Positions 7,420 to 15,067 are shown, counted from the stretch's first letter. The stretch: 24,469 bases of DNA from Actinomycetes bacterium (GCA_023389045.1 JAEWEZ010000133.1:1-24469); one strand, 5' to 3'. The notes: generated from the sequence alone by a model not told the origin. Numbers and translations are program-made.

Positions 7420-8007
7420 TCAGATCTCCAGTTCAGAGATGTCGTAGGCGTAGAGGTAGCGGTATCCGGCAGCTTCGACGGCCTCACGGGACGCTTCAGA
7501 GCGGTGCACGATCACGGCAACCGCCTCGATCTGCGCACCTTCCTCCGCGAGGGCCTCGCAGGCGGTGAGCACGCTGCCGCCGGTGGTAGAGGTGTCTTCC
7601 ACGGCCACGACCCGTCGGCCCGAAACGGACGGCCCTTCAATGCGTCGCTGCAGGCCATGGGCCTTTTGTGCCTTGCGCACCACAAAGGAATCCAGGGGCT
7701 GGGCGAGATCCGGATCGGCGGCGGAGGCGTGAAGGATCGCGGTTCCCACCGGGTCTGCGCCGAGGGTCAGCCCACCCACGGCTTCCGCTCCGGGCATCAG
7801 GCCTTCGCGGCGCAGCAGGTCGAGCATGACTTTCCCGACCAGGGGTGCTGCTTCGTGGTGCAGGGTGATGCGACGCAGGTCCACGTAGTGATCGGCTTCC
7901 TGCCCGGAAGAGAGGATCACGTGACCGCGCACCACGGCGAGGTCGCGGATGAGTTCACGCAGGCGTTCGCGGTCAGCGGCGAGGGAGGGGCTGTGGGTCT
8001 CAGGCAT
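7420..8007 (-). CDS. pyrE: Orotate phosphoribosyltransferase
   Basis: This 195-residue protein catalyses transfer of phosphoribose from PRPP to orotate, giving orotidine 5'-phosphate in pyrimidine synthesis. The PRPP-binding motif reads VVAVEDTSTTGGS, matching the family signature, and the N-terminal part has HVILSSGQEADHYVDLR, where substrate-binding residues sit. GGLTLGADPV is also typical of bacterial OPRTases. Length is normal. I chose ATG 8007 because TACCCT lies six bases upstream, the leaderless pattern seen at other genes here; an ATG seven codons earlier would fall inside that promoter. It lies 31 bases after the dehydrogenase gene on the same strand and probably has its own promoter in that gap. 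Confidence 0.92.
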   Translation of the reverse strand: MPETHSPSLAADRERLRELIRDLAVVRGHVILSSGQEADHYVDLRRITLHHEAAPLVGKVMLDLLRREGLMPGAEAVGGLTLGADPVGTAILHASAADPDLAQPLDSFVVRKAQKAHGLQRRIEGPSVSGRRVVAVEDTSTTGGSVLTACEALAEEGAQIEAVAVIVHRSEASREAVEAAGYRYLYAYDISELEI

Positions 8008-8013
8008 GCCGCC

Positions 8014-8019
8014 AGGGTA
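8014..8019 (-). promoter_or_regulatory. -10 box of leaderless pyrE
   Basis: On the minus strand TACCCT is followed by GGCGGC and then the pyrE ATG. The spacing of six bases implies a transcript starting at the start codon. Confidence 0.55.
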
Positions 8020-8038
8020 CAGCGGCAACAGGGGCCGC

Positions 8039-8881
8039 TTAGTCGTCTTCGCGCTGCCAGTGGGCGTGAAGTCGGCGGCTGGAGGCGCGTCGTCGGGCCC
8101 GTTTTAGTGCCCGCTCCCCCAGCACCCGGGTCCAGCGGGACATGGTTTGCGAACGCACGGGCGGGACGGTGTGTTCACAGTCGTCATCGCCCATCCGTCG
8201 GGAGATCGAGGGGCTGGAGATGACTTTCCCGCGGGCAGCGTCGCGCAGCGCCTGCTCCACCACGAAGGGGGCTTTGAGCCAGGTGACGCGGGGAAGGCCC
8301 TCGCGGTTGGCACCTGCTGCTTCATGCGCGCCGGTGTGCACGAAACCGGGGAGCAGGGCGGTGACGGTGACTCCGGTGCCCTGCAGTTCACGGGCAAGCG
8401 ACTCGGTAAACGTGGTGACCCAGGCGCGGGAGGCGGCATAGGGGCCGACTGCTCCCTGCGCGGCAAGCGAGGAGACGGTGAGGATGGCGCCGCGGCGGCG
8501 CTGCACCATGGTGCGGGCGGCCGCATGAGAAAGCACCAGCACAGCTCGCATGAAGGCGTCCATCTGCTTTTCGTGGTCTTCAACGCCGACGGCGAGGAAA
8601 CCGCCGCGCAGACCGTATCCGCTGTTATTGACGAGCAGATCCACGCGATCCACGGGGTCGGTGAGGCGGGTGGCCACACGGTCGAGTTGTTCGCGGTCGG
8701 TGAGGTCGGCCGGGAGCACGTCGATCGTGACTTTGTGGGCGTCGCGGATTTGGGCCGCAACAGCGCGCAGGCGGTCTTCATCGCGGGCCACGAGCACGAG
8801 ATCGTGCCCGGTGCCGGCCAGTTGCCAGGCGAATTCGAGGCCCAGTCCGGAAGTGGACCCGGTGACCAGTGCGCGCGTCAT
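8039..8881 (-). CDS. Short-chain dehydrogenase/reductase with Arg in place of catalytic Lys
   Basis: This 280-residue protein has the classical SDR layout: a Rossmann dinucleotide site TGSTSGLG at about residue 8, the stabilising NNSGYG, the catalytic Ser in LTVSSLA, and the Tyr motif. The usual YxxxK reads YAASR here: codon CGC gives Arg where Lys normally positions the cofactor ribose and lowers the Tyr pKa. The Ser-to-Tyr spacing is normal, so alignment is not in doubt. The region LLPGFVHTGAHE is typical of the substrate loop. The last 50 residues are very basic. Either the Arg supports catalysis in this subgroup, or the protein is impaired or has a non-catalytic role. TACCCT six bases before ATG 8881 suggests leaderless expression. 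It is divergent from exonuclease III. The substrate is unknown. Confidence 0.85.
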   Translation of the reverse strand: MTRALVTGSTSGLGLEFAWQLAGTGHDLVLVARDEDRLRAVAAQIRDAHKVTIDVLPADLTDREQLDRVATRLTDPVDRVDLLVNNSGYGLRGGFLAVGVEDHEKQMDAFMRAVLVLSHAAARTMVQRRRGAILTVSSLAAQGAVGPYAASRAWVTTFTESLARELQGTGVTVTALLPGFVHTGAHEAAGANREGLPRVTWLKAPFVVEQALRDAARGKVISSPSISRRMGDDDCEHTVPPVRSQTMSRWTRVLGERALKRARRRASSRRLHAHWQREDD

Positions 8882-8887
8882 GCAGGA

Positions 8888-8893
8888 AGGGTA
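8888..8893 (-). promoter_or_regulatory. -10 box of the leaderless dehydrogenase gene
   Basis: On the minus strand TACCCT is followed by TCCTGC and then the ATG at 8881, the same hexamer and spacing as for pyrE and the zinc peptidase gene. Confidence 0.55.
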
Positions 8894-9039
8894 GCGCCGG
8901 CTTTCTTGGTTTCCAGGGTCGGTGGTCGATTCGTGACCTGGCCCGGCTCCCGGCCGTGATTCTTTGCTGCCCGCCCCCGCGCCGCTGCCGCTGGGGTTCC
9001 CTGCTTCCCGCCCCCGCCGTGTTTGTCAGACCCTCCCCG

Positions 9040-9045
9040 TAGGAT
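9040..9045 (+). promoter_or_regulatory. -10 box of leaderless exonuclease III gene
   Basis: TAGGAT lies exactly six bases before the ATG at 9052, suggesting a leaderless transcript. A TTGTCA hexamer at 9023-9028 is too close to be a normal -35 element. Confidence 0.5.
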
Positions 9046-9051
9046 CGGAGC

Positions 9052-9852
9052 ATGCGCATTGCCACCTGGAATATCAACTCCCTGCGGGCCCGTATGGACC
9101 GCGTTCTCGCCTTCCTCGAGCGCCACGACGTGGACGTTCTCGCCCTGCAGGAAATCAAGGCGAAGCCTGCTCAACTGGATCTTTCCGCGTTCGAAGCTGC
9201 CGGCTATGAGGTGGCTGCGCACGGTCTGAACCAGTGGAACGGTGTCGCGATTGCCTCGCGCGTGGGGCTCTCGGATGTGCAGGTACAGCTTCCGAACGTT
9301 CCTACCTGGCCGCAGGATGAATCCGGGGTGGTCGAGGCTCGCGCGCTCGGTGCCGTGGTGGGTGAGAAGCTCCGTGTCTGGTCGCTGTATGTGCCGAACG
9401 GGCGCGAGATTGAGCATCCGCACTACGCCTACAAACTGCAGTGGCTGGACGCTTTGCGCGCCGAGGGGGCACGGGAGCTTTCCGCCGACCCACAGGCTGC
9501 CGTGGTTTTCATGGGTGATTTCAATGTGGCGCCCCAGGATGAGGACGTCTGGTCGATGGACTTCTTCGAGGGCAAGACCCATGTGACTGAGCCGGAGCGC
9601 GCCGCTTTCCGTTCCGTGGTGGAGGCGGGTTTCGCTGATCTGGTGCGGCCTCAGCATCCGGGGCCGGGCGTCTACACCTACTGGGATTACCAGGCTCTTC
9701 GCTTCCCGAAGAAGGAGGGCATGCGGATTGATTTCGTGCTCGGTTCTCCGGCGGTGCAGGCCGTTGCCGGGGATACCTTCATCGACCGTGATGAGCGCAA
9801 GGGCAAGGGGGCCTCGGATCACGCGCCCGTGGTGGTGGACCTGGGTCTGTAG
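9052..9852 (+). CDS. xth: Exodeoxyribonuclease III / AP endonuclease
   Basis: This 266-residue enzyme cuts DNA at abasic sites and removes 3' blocking groups in base excision repair. The full exonuclease-endonuclease-phosphatase fold is recognisable: ATWNINSLRAR at the N-terminus, LALQEIKA with the metal-binding Glu, NGVAIASR, the catalytic Tyr/Asp region SLYVPNGRE, MGDFNVAPQDEDVW with catalytic Asp and Asn, TYWDYQALRF, RIDFVLGS, and ASDHAPVVVDL with the catalytic His at the C-terminus. Length is normal and no key residue is missing. It is divergent from the dehydrogenase gene, 170 bases away. The symbol xth is used for the family; a paralogue elsewhere cannot be excluded. Confidence 0.94.
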   Translation: MRIATWNINSLRARMDRVLAFLERHDVDVLALQEIKAKPAQLDLSAFEAAGYEVAAHGLNQWNGVAIASRVGLSDVQVQLPNVPTWPQDESGVVEARALGAVVGEKLRVWSLYVPNGREIEHPHYAYKLQWLDALRAEGARELSADPQAAVVFMGDFNVAPQDEDVWSMDFFEGKTHVTEPERAAFRSVVEAGFADLVRPQHPGPGVYTYWDYQALRFPKKEGMRIDFVLGSPAVQAVAGDTFIDRDERKGKGASDHAPVVVDLGL

Positions 9853-10341
9853 GGCCGACGGGGCTCGGGCCGGCGCAGCGTGAGGGGCCGGCGCAGCGGG
9901 AGGGCCGACAGGGCCGCAGAACCGGCCGGGATGGTCCGGCCGAAGTGGTCAGGGCCGAGGGTGTTTTCTGCAGGCCGTTGGGCTGCCGGGCCGACGGGGC
10001 TGGTTCCTCATGCGGTGAACCGCGGCCCAGACAGTGGTCCAGACACACGAAGAGCGGCGTCGCGTTAGCGCGGCGCCGCTCACCAACGAGCGCGGAGACG
10101 GGATCAGGCGTGAAATGGGTTGGTCACCGAGGTGTTTTCGACACCTGATGACCGGTCCCTTCCGGGGACCACTCGCACGTGGGTTCCGAATCCGCCATAT
10201 CTCGTTGTCGTGGCACTAACGCTAGCGCTGTGACGCCGATCACGCAAGAGTCGCCTGACCTGCGATTCCTCCCCATGCACAGTCATCCCCTTTTTGAGGC
10301 CGACGGGTGACGGCGCCCGCATAGATCATCACAGTGGGCGT
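9853..10341. other. Non-coding region upstream of the Tad locus
   Basis: This 489-base stretch contains no credible gene. It begins with two copies of GGGCCGACGGG (9852-9862, 9988-9998) and an 18-bp tandem repeat at 9867-9902. A hairpin lies at 10122-10153: AGGTGT pairs with ACACCT and GGTCA with TGACC. An 8-bp palindrome CGCTAGCG stands at 10220-10227. CACAGT at 10330-10335, six bases before the Ssd start, may be a -10 box. The promoter of the Tad operon should lie here. Confidence 0.5.
9867..9902. repeat. 18-bp tandem repeat, two units
   Basis: GGGCCGGCGCAGCGTGAG (9867-9884) is followed at once by a copy differing at one base (9885-9902). A degraded third unit seems to follow. Confidence 0.7.
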
Positions 10342-11511
10342 ATGACCAGCACGATCTTCCGCCCGAACGTTTCAGACGCCCACCCGTCGGGCATGCAAAC
10401 CATCCCGAATCACCGTGAGGACCATCGTCCCCATCCGCAGGCCCCCCGCGCCCGAACGCGCTTTCCCGTCGGCCCTCACCCGACGACGGAACGTACGTCA
10501 CGGGCGACGGAGCCCACGGCTCTGTGGCTTGGGCGGGCCGGAATTCTCGCCGATATGGTCCGCGACCATGTCACGGCGCTTGGCGCGCAGCTGATCCACG
10601 GCGCGCAGGCCTCGCCTCAGGAATCCATCGCGGTTGCCCTCGCGGATGCCGCTGAACTGGCACGCGGCACAGTCCCGATTCCCACGGGTCTCCCACTCGT
10701 GGCCGTGACCTCGTCTCATCCGATCCCTGATGCGCAGTGGCGCGCGGCCCTGGATCACGGGGCCCGCACCCTGCTGTCATTGCCGGCGCAGTCGGATGCC
10801 CTGCTCGAACGCCTGAGCGCCTATGCGAAACCTGCACGCAGCACCCTGGTCGTCGGTGTGGCCGGTGCCTGTGGCGGCGCAGGCGCTTCGAGTTTTGCCG
10901 CCCGACTGGCTGCTGCTGCCCGAGGTCACGGGCAGGTCACCCTGATCGACGCGGATCCCCTGGGTGGAGGTCTTGATCTGCTCGTCGAAGCACCCGCCCT
11001 GCACGGGGTGAGCTGGCAGGACGTTGATGGCATCGACCCCAGGGACGGGCAGGCCCTGCGGGAGGGCCTGCCTTCGGTGGATGATGTGCGCCTGCTGGTG
11101 CGCTCTGCCGGGTCTGCTGTGGATCCGCCGCGGCTCCAACGGGCATTGACCGCCATCTCCACGGCCGGCGGGGTCGCCGTCGTGGACTGCGCCGATGTTC
11201 TGCTGCCCACGGCGCTGCCCCACCTGGACCTGCTCCTTCTGGTCTGCCCCACCACCGAACACGCGGCTCGTGCGGCGCAGCGCAGGCTCAACCGCTGGTC
11301 CGCTGCCTCCGGTCTCACTCATCTGGTGGCGCGCTGCACCGGCCCGCTCGGCGCCGCCGATCTGGCCGCGCAGCTCTCACTCCCGCTCGCTGCGTCCTTC
11401 CGCGATAGCGGCAGCGGCACGGTACCCCTGCTCGATGTGCGCCGTGGCGGTGCTGATCGTGCATGTCGCCAGCTCATGGCGCGTTGGTGTGCCGGGGAGA
11501 GTACGCGATGA
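10342..11511 (+). CDS. ssd: Ssd/CpaE-like MinD-family ATPase of the Tad locus
   Basis: This protein of 389 residues is the actinobacterial CpaE homologue (helicase/secretion neighborhood CpaE-like family, TIGR03815), equivalent to M. tuberculosis Rv3660c, the septum site-determining protein Ssd. A poorly conserved N-terminal receiver-like region (to about residue 165) is followed by a P-loop, GVAGACGGAGASSFA, a deviant Walker A motif of the MinD/ParA class, then LIDADPLGGGLDLLV and VAVVDCADVL. Such proteins place the Tad machine at the cell pole. I chose ATG 10342, six bases after a CACAGT box; starts further in, such as 10393, are possible because the first 60 residues are low-complexity. 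The stop overlaps the TadA start as ATGA, so the genes are translationally coupled. Confidence 0.85.
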   Translation: MTSTIFRPNVSDAHPSGMQTIPNHREDHRPHPQAPRARTRFPVGPHPTTERTSRATEPTALWLGRAGILADMVRDHVTALGAQLIHGAQASPQESIAVALADAAELARGTVPIPTGLPLVAVTSSHPIPDAQWRAALDHGARTLLSLPAQSDALLERLSAYAKPARSTLVVGVAGACGGAGASSFAARLAAAARGHGQVTLIDADPLGGGLDLLVEAPALHGVSWQDVDGIDPRDGQALREGLPSVDDVRLLVRSAGSAVDPPRLQRALTAISTAGGVAVVDCADVLLPTALPHLDLLLLVCPTTEHAARAAQRRLNRWSAASGLTHLVARCTGPLGAADLAAQLSLPLAASFRDSGSGTVPLLDVRRGGADRACRQLMARWCAGESTR

Positions 11512-12683
11512 GCACCGACACCACCCTGGACCACCTGATCGCCGAGGTCCGTGCCGATCTTGTGGCGCACCCGGGGCCGGTGGATGTCTCGCGCGTTGCT
11601 CGGGTGCTGCGAGAAAGCGGCCAGGTGCTCGGCGCCGGCAGCATTTTGGAGGTCACGGCGCGGGTCCGCGACCACGTGGAAGGGCTCGGGGCCTTGCAGC
11701 ATTTGGCTCGCCCCGGCGTCACCGATCTGCTCGTCAACGGCGATGGCAGCGTCTGGATCGACAGTGCCACCGGACTGCAACGCACCGAGGTGTATATCGG
11801 CGCTGATCAGGCGCGGGAACTCGCGGTGCGGCTCGCCACCGCGGGTGGGCGGCGCCTGGATGATGCCGTGCCCTATGCCGATGCACACCTGCCCTCCGGG
11901 GCGCGCCTGCACGCGGTCCTGCCGCCGCTGAGCCCTGCCGGGCCACTCATCTCGCTGCGTTTACCGGCCGCCCAGCCGCTCAGCCTGGAGGACCTCCTGC
12001 GTCTGGATGCGATCGACCTGGAAACCGAGCATCTGCTGCGGCTCATCGTGCAGCGGCGGCTGCCGTTCCTGGTCACCGGCGGCACGGGGTCGGGAAAGTC
12101 CACGCTGCTCGCGGCCATGCTCGGCGCCGCAGACCCCGGTGAACGGATCGTGGTTGTCGAGGACGCCCTGGAGCTGAGGATCGACCATCCGCATGTGGTT
12201 CATCTGCAGTCTCGGCACGCCAATAGTGAAGGGGCCGGGGCGGTGGACCTCACGGCGCTCGTACGGCAGAGCCTGCGCATGCGGCCCGATCGGGTGGTTC
12301 TCGGCGAGTGCCGCGGCGGGGAAATCCGGGAACTGCTGCAGGCCCTCAATACAGGGCATGAGGGTGGCTGCGGCACCGTGCATGCCAATACTGCAGCCGA
12401 TGTTCCGGCCCGCCTGGAAGCGCTCGGTGCTCTCGGGGGTTTGGGGCGGGAAGCACTCGCCGCACAGGCGGCGAGCGCCCTGGAGGTGGTTCTGCATCTC
12501 GGGCGGGAGGGTGGTCGTCGGTTCCTGCAGGAGGTTGCGCTCCTCGAGCGGGATCGCAGCGGGCTTTTGGTGTGCCGCACCGCGCTCACGGTCGGGGCCG
12601 ACGGGCCGCGGCCTGGCCCGGCTGCTGCGGCACTATCCGCCAGGCTTGGGCTCGCCTCGGGCGGCGGAAGGCGCGCCGCATGA
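11508..12683 (+). CDS. tadA: TadA/CpaF-type secretion ATPase
   Basis: This 391-residue cytoplasmic ATPase powers pilus assembly and belongs to the type II/IV secretion ATPase family (PF00437; helicase/secretion neighborhood ATPase, TIGR03819; compare Rv3659c). All family boxes are present: Walker A VTGGTGSGKST at about residue 190, the Asp box VVVEDALELRI, Walker B LRMRPDRVVLGECRGGE, and the His box GHEGGCGTVHANT. An N-terminal domain with TDLLVNGDGSVWID precedes the ATPase core. GGGGAG lies just upstream of ATG 11508, and the start overlaps the Ssd stop. Its own stop overlaps the next start as ATGA. Length is normal and all catalytic residues are in place. Confidence 0.95.
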   Translation: MSTDTTLDHLIAEVRADLVAHPGPVDVSRVARVLRESGQVLGAGSILEVTARVRDHVEGLGALQHLARPGVTDLLVNGDGSVWIDSATGLQRTEVYIGADQARELAVRLATAGGRRLDDAVPYADAHLPSGARLHAVLPPLSPAGPLISLRLPAAQPLSLEDLLRLDAIDLETEHLLRLIVQRRLPFLVTGGTGSGKSTLLAAMLGAADPGERIVVVEDALELRIDHPHVVHLQSRHANSEGAGAVDLTALVRQSLRMRPDRVVLGECRGGEIRELLQALNTGHEGGCGTVHANTAADVPARLEALGALGGLGREALAAQAASALEVVLHLGREGGRRFLQEVALLERDRSGLLVCRTALTVGADGPRPGPAAAALSARLGLASGGGRRAA

Positions 12684-13777
12684 CTCCCCTCTTCGTTCTC
12701 TTCCTCGCGGTCGCGGGGCTTACGGCCTGGGTGGCAGCGCCTGCCCACTCGACGCCGGCTTGGAATCGACCGCCGCGGCCGCGCCGCATGGCACCACCGG
12801 GGGCGTTAGAGGTGGCGCGCATGGTCGAAAGCCTCGCCACGGTCGTGAGCGGCGGCTCTAGTCCCCGTCGGGCCTGGGAGGCAGTGGCGCTTACCCTCCC
12901 ACCAGGGCCTTTACACACTGTGGCGGTCAGTGCCTCGCGTGGTGGCGATCCTGTGCAGGCCGCCGAGGGGAGTCTTCGCCGGCTTCCCGCGCTGCGCTCG
13001 CTGTCTTTGGCTCTCGCGGTGTGCACCCGCAGCGGCGCACCCACGGCAGACGTGCTCAGCGCATTAGCGGCAGCGCTTCGGGACCTGCATGATGCGGCGC
13101 TTGCACGGCGCAGCGCCTTCGCCGGGCCACGCGCCACCGCGCGGATCCTGCTCGCGCTTCCCGTCGGTGGGCTCGGCCTGGGGATGCTCCTCGGGGCTGA
13201 TCCCCTCGCTTTCCTCACCGGCACGGCCAGTGGGCGGGTTCTCGCGGTCATCGGAGCGGCTCTCACGGTCGCGGGCTGGTGGTGGATGCATCGACTGCTT
13301 CAACGGGCTGACCCGCCTCCGCCTCCCGGGGTGGACCCCTCGGTGCTCTTGGAGCTCATCGCGGGGGCGCTCCGCGCGGGTCTCCCACCGGCCCATGCCG
13401 TGCTCGCGGTGGCGCAGGAGATCGACGGAGCCGATGCCGAGGTTCTTGAGGCGTATGGGCGGGCCTTAGCGGCCGGTGTTCCGGCTTCGCTCGCTGCGAC
13501 GCGGCTTCCTGCTCCCCTCGCTCCCCTCGGCACCGGGGTGGTCCTCGCCGCAGAAGCCGGTGCTGACCTCGCCCGCGTGCTGCGCAGCGCGGCGGCGGAT
13601 TCACGGCGGGGCCGGGCGCGGGATGCCGAAGCGCGGGCCGCGCAACTTGCCGTGCGTTTGGTGCTTCCGACGGGGCTTGCTCTCCTCCCGGCCTTCGTGG
13701 CACTCGGCATCGTTCCCACCGTCGTTTCCCTCCTTGGCGGAGCGTTCCTCACTGACCTGACGGGAGCTCTGCCGTGA
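12680..13777 (+). CDS. Fused TadB-TadC inner membrane platform protein
   Basis: This 365-residue membrane protein contains two type II secretion F domains (PF00482) in one frame. The first half has MVESLATVVSGGSSPRRAWE, then helices LLALPVGGLGLGMLLGADPL and a second hydrophobic helix ending WWWMHRLLQ, which is how TadB ends. After the linker DPPPPPGVDP comes a second F domain starting SVLLELIAGALRAGLPPAHA and ending VRLVLPTGLALLPAFVALGI, typical of TadC. In M. tuberculosis these are separate genes (Rv3658c, Rv3657c). A single protein could fix their ratio in the platform that moves pilin subunits. ATG 12680 overlaps the tadA stop. I see no frameshift or lost stop codon between the halves, but cannot tell how old the fusion is. 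Confidence 0.85.
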   Translation: MTPLFVLFLAVAGLTAWVAAPAHSTPAWNRPPRPRRMAPPGALEVARMVESLATVVSGGSSPRRAWEAVALTLPPGPLHTVAVSASRGGDPVQAAEGSLRRLPALRSLSLALAVCTRSGAPTADVLSALAAALRDLHDAALARRSAFAGPRATARILLALPVGGLGLGMLLGADPLAFLTGTASGRVLAVIGAALTVAGWWWMHRLLQRADPPPPPGVDPSVLLELIAGALRAGLPPAHAVLAVAQEIDGADAEVLEAYGRALAAGVPASLAATRLPAPLAPLGTGVVLAAEAGADLARVLRSAAADSRRGRARDAEARAAQLAVRLVLPTGLALLPAFVALGIVPTVVSLLGGAFLTDLTGALP

Positions 13778-13853
13778 CCGCTCACCTGCAGTTACCGCAT
13801 AGACCTCAGACGATCGGCGCGTGCCCGCTGCCGATTCCGCTCTGCCCTCAGCT

Positions 13854-13961
13854 CACCGGGGTGACCCCGGTGGGGGCGTCACCGATGACGCCCCGGCAAG
13901 CCCTCGGCTTGCCCCTCGCATGCCCCGCCCGTGGGCATGTTCCCGCAGCGGCTTCGGCCGC
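13854..13961 (+). promoter_or_regulatory. Array of five consecutive hairpins in the pilin leader
   Basis: The 228 bases between tadBC and the pilin gene hold five adjacent hairpins. CACCGGGG/CCCCGGTG has a three-base loop (13854-13872). GGGGCGTCA/TGACGCCCC has loop CCGA (13873-13894). GGCAAGCC/GGCTTGCC has loop CTC (13895-13913). CATGCCC/GGGCATG has a seven-base loop (13919-13939). GCGGC/GCCGC has a TTCG tetraloop (13948-13961). AGGAG and the pilin ATG follow about 30 bases later. No T-tract accompanies any of them, so mRNA stabilisation or processing fits better than termination. Confidence 0.7.
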
Positions 13962-14005
13962 ACCATCGGGGCGGAAAGAGCCGCCCCCTGTGAAAGGAGA
14001 AAACC

Positions 14006-14206
14006 ATGGCCCTGACTCTCACTTCGTGGCGGCGCCGCCTGTGGCGCGCTCTCAGCGACGACACCGGCGCCTCCACGGCCGAGTACGCGATCACCGTGCT
14101 TGCAGCCTGCGGCTTCGCTGCCGTTTTGGTGGCGCTCCTGAAGTCCGAGGAGGTCCGCAAGCTGTTGGTGACGATCATCCAGTCGGCGCTCAGCCTGGGA
14201 CAGTGA
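14006..14206 (+). CDS. Flp-like pilin, DUF4244 family
   Basis: This 66-residue protein is the likely major pilin of the locus, in the actinobacterial DUF4244 family (PF14029; compare Rv3656c). A basic leader with WRRRLWRALSDDTG ends at a Gly, after which ASTAEYAITVL begins the hydrophobic helix; Glu at the fifth position and the following Tyr are hallmarks of Flp pilins. The prepilin peptidase would cut after that Gly. The rest is one hydrophobic helix and a short amphipathic tail. AGGAG stands just upstream of ATG 14006, the best ribosome site in this operon, and a hairpin-rich leader precedes it, fitting high expression. The stop TGA shares its last base with the ATG of tadE (TGATG). Confidence 0.9.
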   Translation: MALTLTSWRRRLWRALSDDTGASTAEYAITVLAACGFAAVLVALLKSEEVRKLLVTIIQSALSLGQ

Positions 14207-14640
14207 TGACGGTGCCGCCCCGATCCTCCGGCCAGGCCCGCGCCGAGGCCGCAAGGCAGCGGTTCAGGCGAGGTTGGCTGCGGGAGGATCGGGGCTCGGC
14301 CACCGCAGAAACAGCCATCGTGCTCCCCGCTGTGGTGCTCATGGTGCTGGTTCTGCTAGTGGCTGGCCTGGGTCTGACCGCGCAGGTGCGCTTGGAAAGT
14401 GGAGCCCGTGCGGCGGCCCGGGAACTCGCCCGCGGCGAAGACCCGGCAACGGCGGTGGCGGTTGCGGAACGTGTCGCTGGCGACGGTGTGCAGGTGAGCA
14501 TCACCCAGGACGGCGAATGGGTGAGCGTGCGCGTCGATACCAGCATCACCGCACCCACCGGGCTCCTGGCTGGGGCTACCTGGCACCTCACAGCCGATGC
14601 CCAGGCACGGCGCGAACCGCATCTGGTGGGGGCGTCATGA
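14206..14640 (+). CDS. tadE: TadE-family minor pilin
   Basis: This 144-residue protein is a TadE-like pseudopilin (PF07811; compare Rv3655c). After a basic N-terminus comes REDRGSATAETAIVLPAVVL, with the Gly and Glu of the prepilin-like cleavage region, then one membrane helix VLMVLVLLVAGLGLTAQVRL. The mature part carries LESGARAAARELARGED and beta-strand-like sequence. It starts at ATG 14206 in a TGATG overlap with the pilin gene; an in-frame GTG at 14203 is an alternative. The same frame stays open upstream to 13774, but that extension runs through the pilin gene and is not credible. It ends in an ATGA sequence. Confidence 0.88.
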   Translation: MTVPPRSSGQARAEAARQRFRRGWLREDRGSATAETAIVLPAVVLMVLVLLVAGLGLTAQVRLESGARAAARELARGEDPATAVAVAERVAGDGVQVSITQDGEWVSVRVDTSITAPTGLLAGATWHLTADAQARREPHLVGAS

Positions 14641-14728
14641 ACGGGGTGCGCCGACTGGGTGGCTCCGCTGCCCGGCGACCGAGGCAGGGCATGGGCGTAC
14701 CGCGTCGCGACCACACGGGGGTGGCACC

Positions 14729-15067
14729 GTGAGCACCGGCGCCGCGTCAATCCTGGCTTGGACGGGAACAGCCACCGCCGCCCTCGCCGCGCTCGCCTTC
14801 ATCGGCGGAGCCCTGAACACCCAGGCCACGGCAGAGACGGCAGCTGATCTCTCGGCACTCGCCGCTGCTGACGCCCATGCGGTTGGGGCTGCCCCGTGCC
14901 CGGTGGCGGAGCAGGTCGCGGGGCGGAATGGAGCGCGTCTGCTCTCATGTCAGGTGGTGGAGGCAGATGTGCTGGTCGATGTCGGGGTGCATCACCGGGT
15001 GCTGGGTGAGGTGCGGGCGCGAGCCCGCGCCGGGCCCGGCACCCGCCAGCCCGAGCCCCAGGCTGGT
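14729..15067 (+). CDS. Second TadE/TadG-like protein (helicase/secretion neighborhood), no in-frame stop
   Basis: The protein fits the family TIGR03816, found between the Tad genes and the DECH helicase (compare Rv3654c). It has one membrane helix, ILAWTGTATAALAALAFIGG, followed by TQATAETAADLSALAAADAH, the conserved segment of this family, two Cys (APCPV, LLSCQV), and a C-terminal RARARAGPG. Homologues stop soon after that point. Here the frame has no stop: it continues antisense through the helicase gene and on into the methyltransferase frame. The nearest stops are TAG 15069 (+1 frame) and TGA 15076 (-1 frame). The given end is therefore where similarity ends. The start is GTG 14729, but a conserved-looking GGGTV just upstream would favour ATG 14597, overlapping tadE by 44 bases. 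A frameshift or sequence error near 15020-15065 would explain it. Confidence 0.6.

Noticed and set aside
7273..8223. A plus-strand gene over pyrE
   Set aside because: It is the antisense of pyrE, whose PRPP motif is clear, and starts inside a palindromic repeat.
10122..10153. Terminator of the exonuclease III gene
   Set aside because: The hairpin is not followed by a T-tract and lies 270 bases after the stop.
13774..14640. A 288-residue protein starting at the end of tadBC
   Set aside because: It runs through the hairpin leader and under the pilin gene in another frame; only its last 144 residues are TadE.
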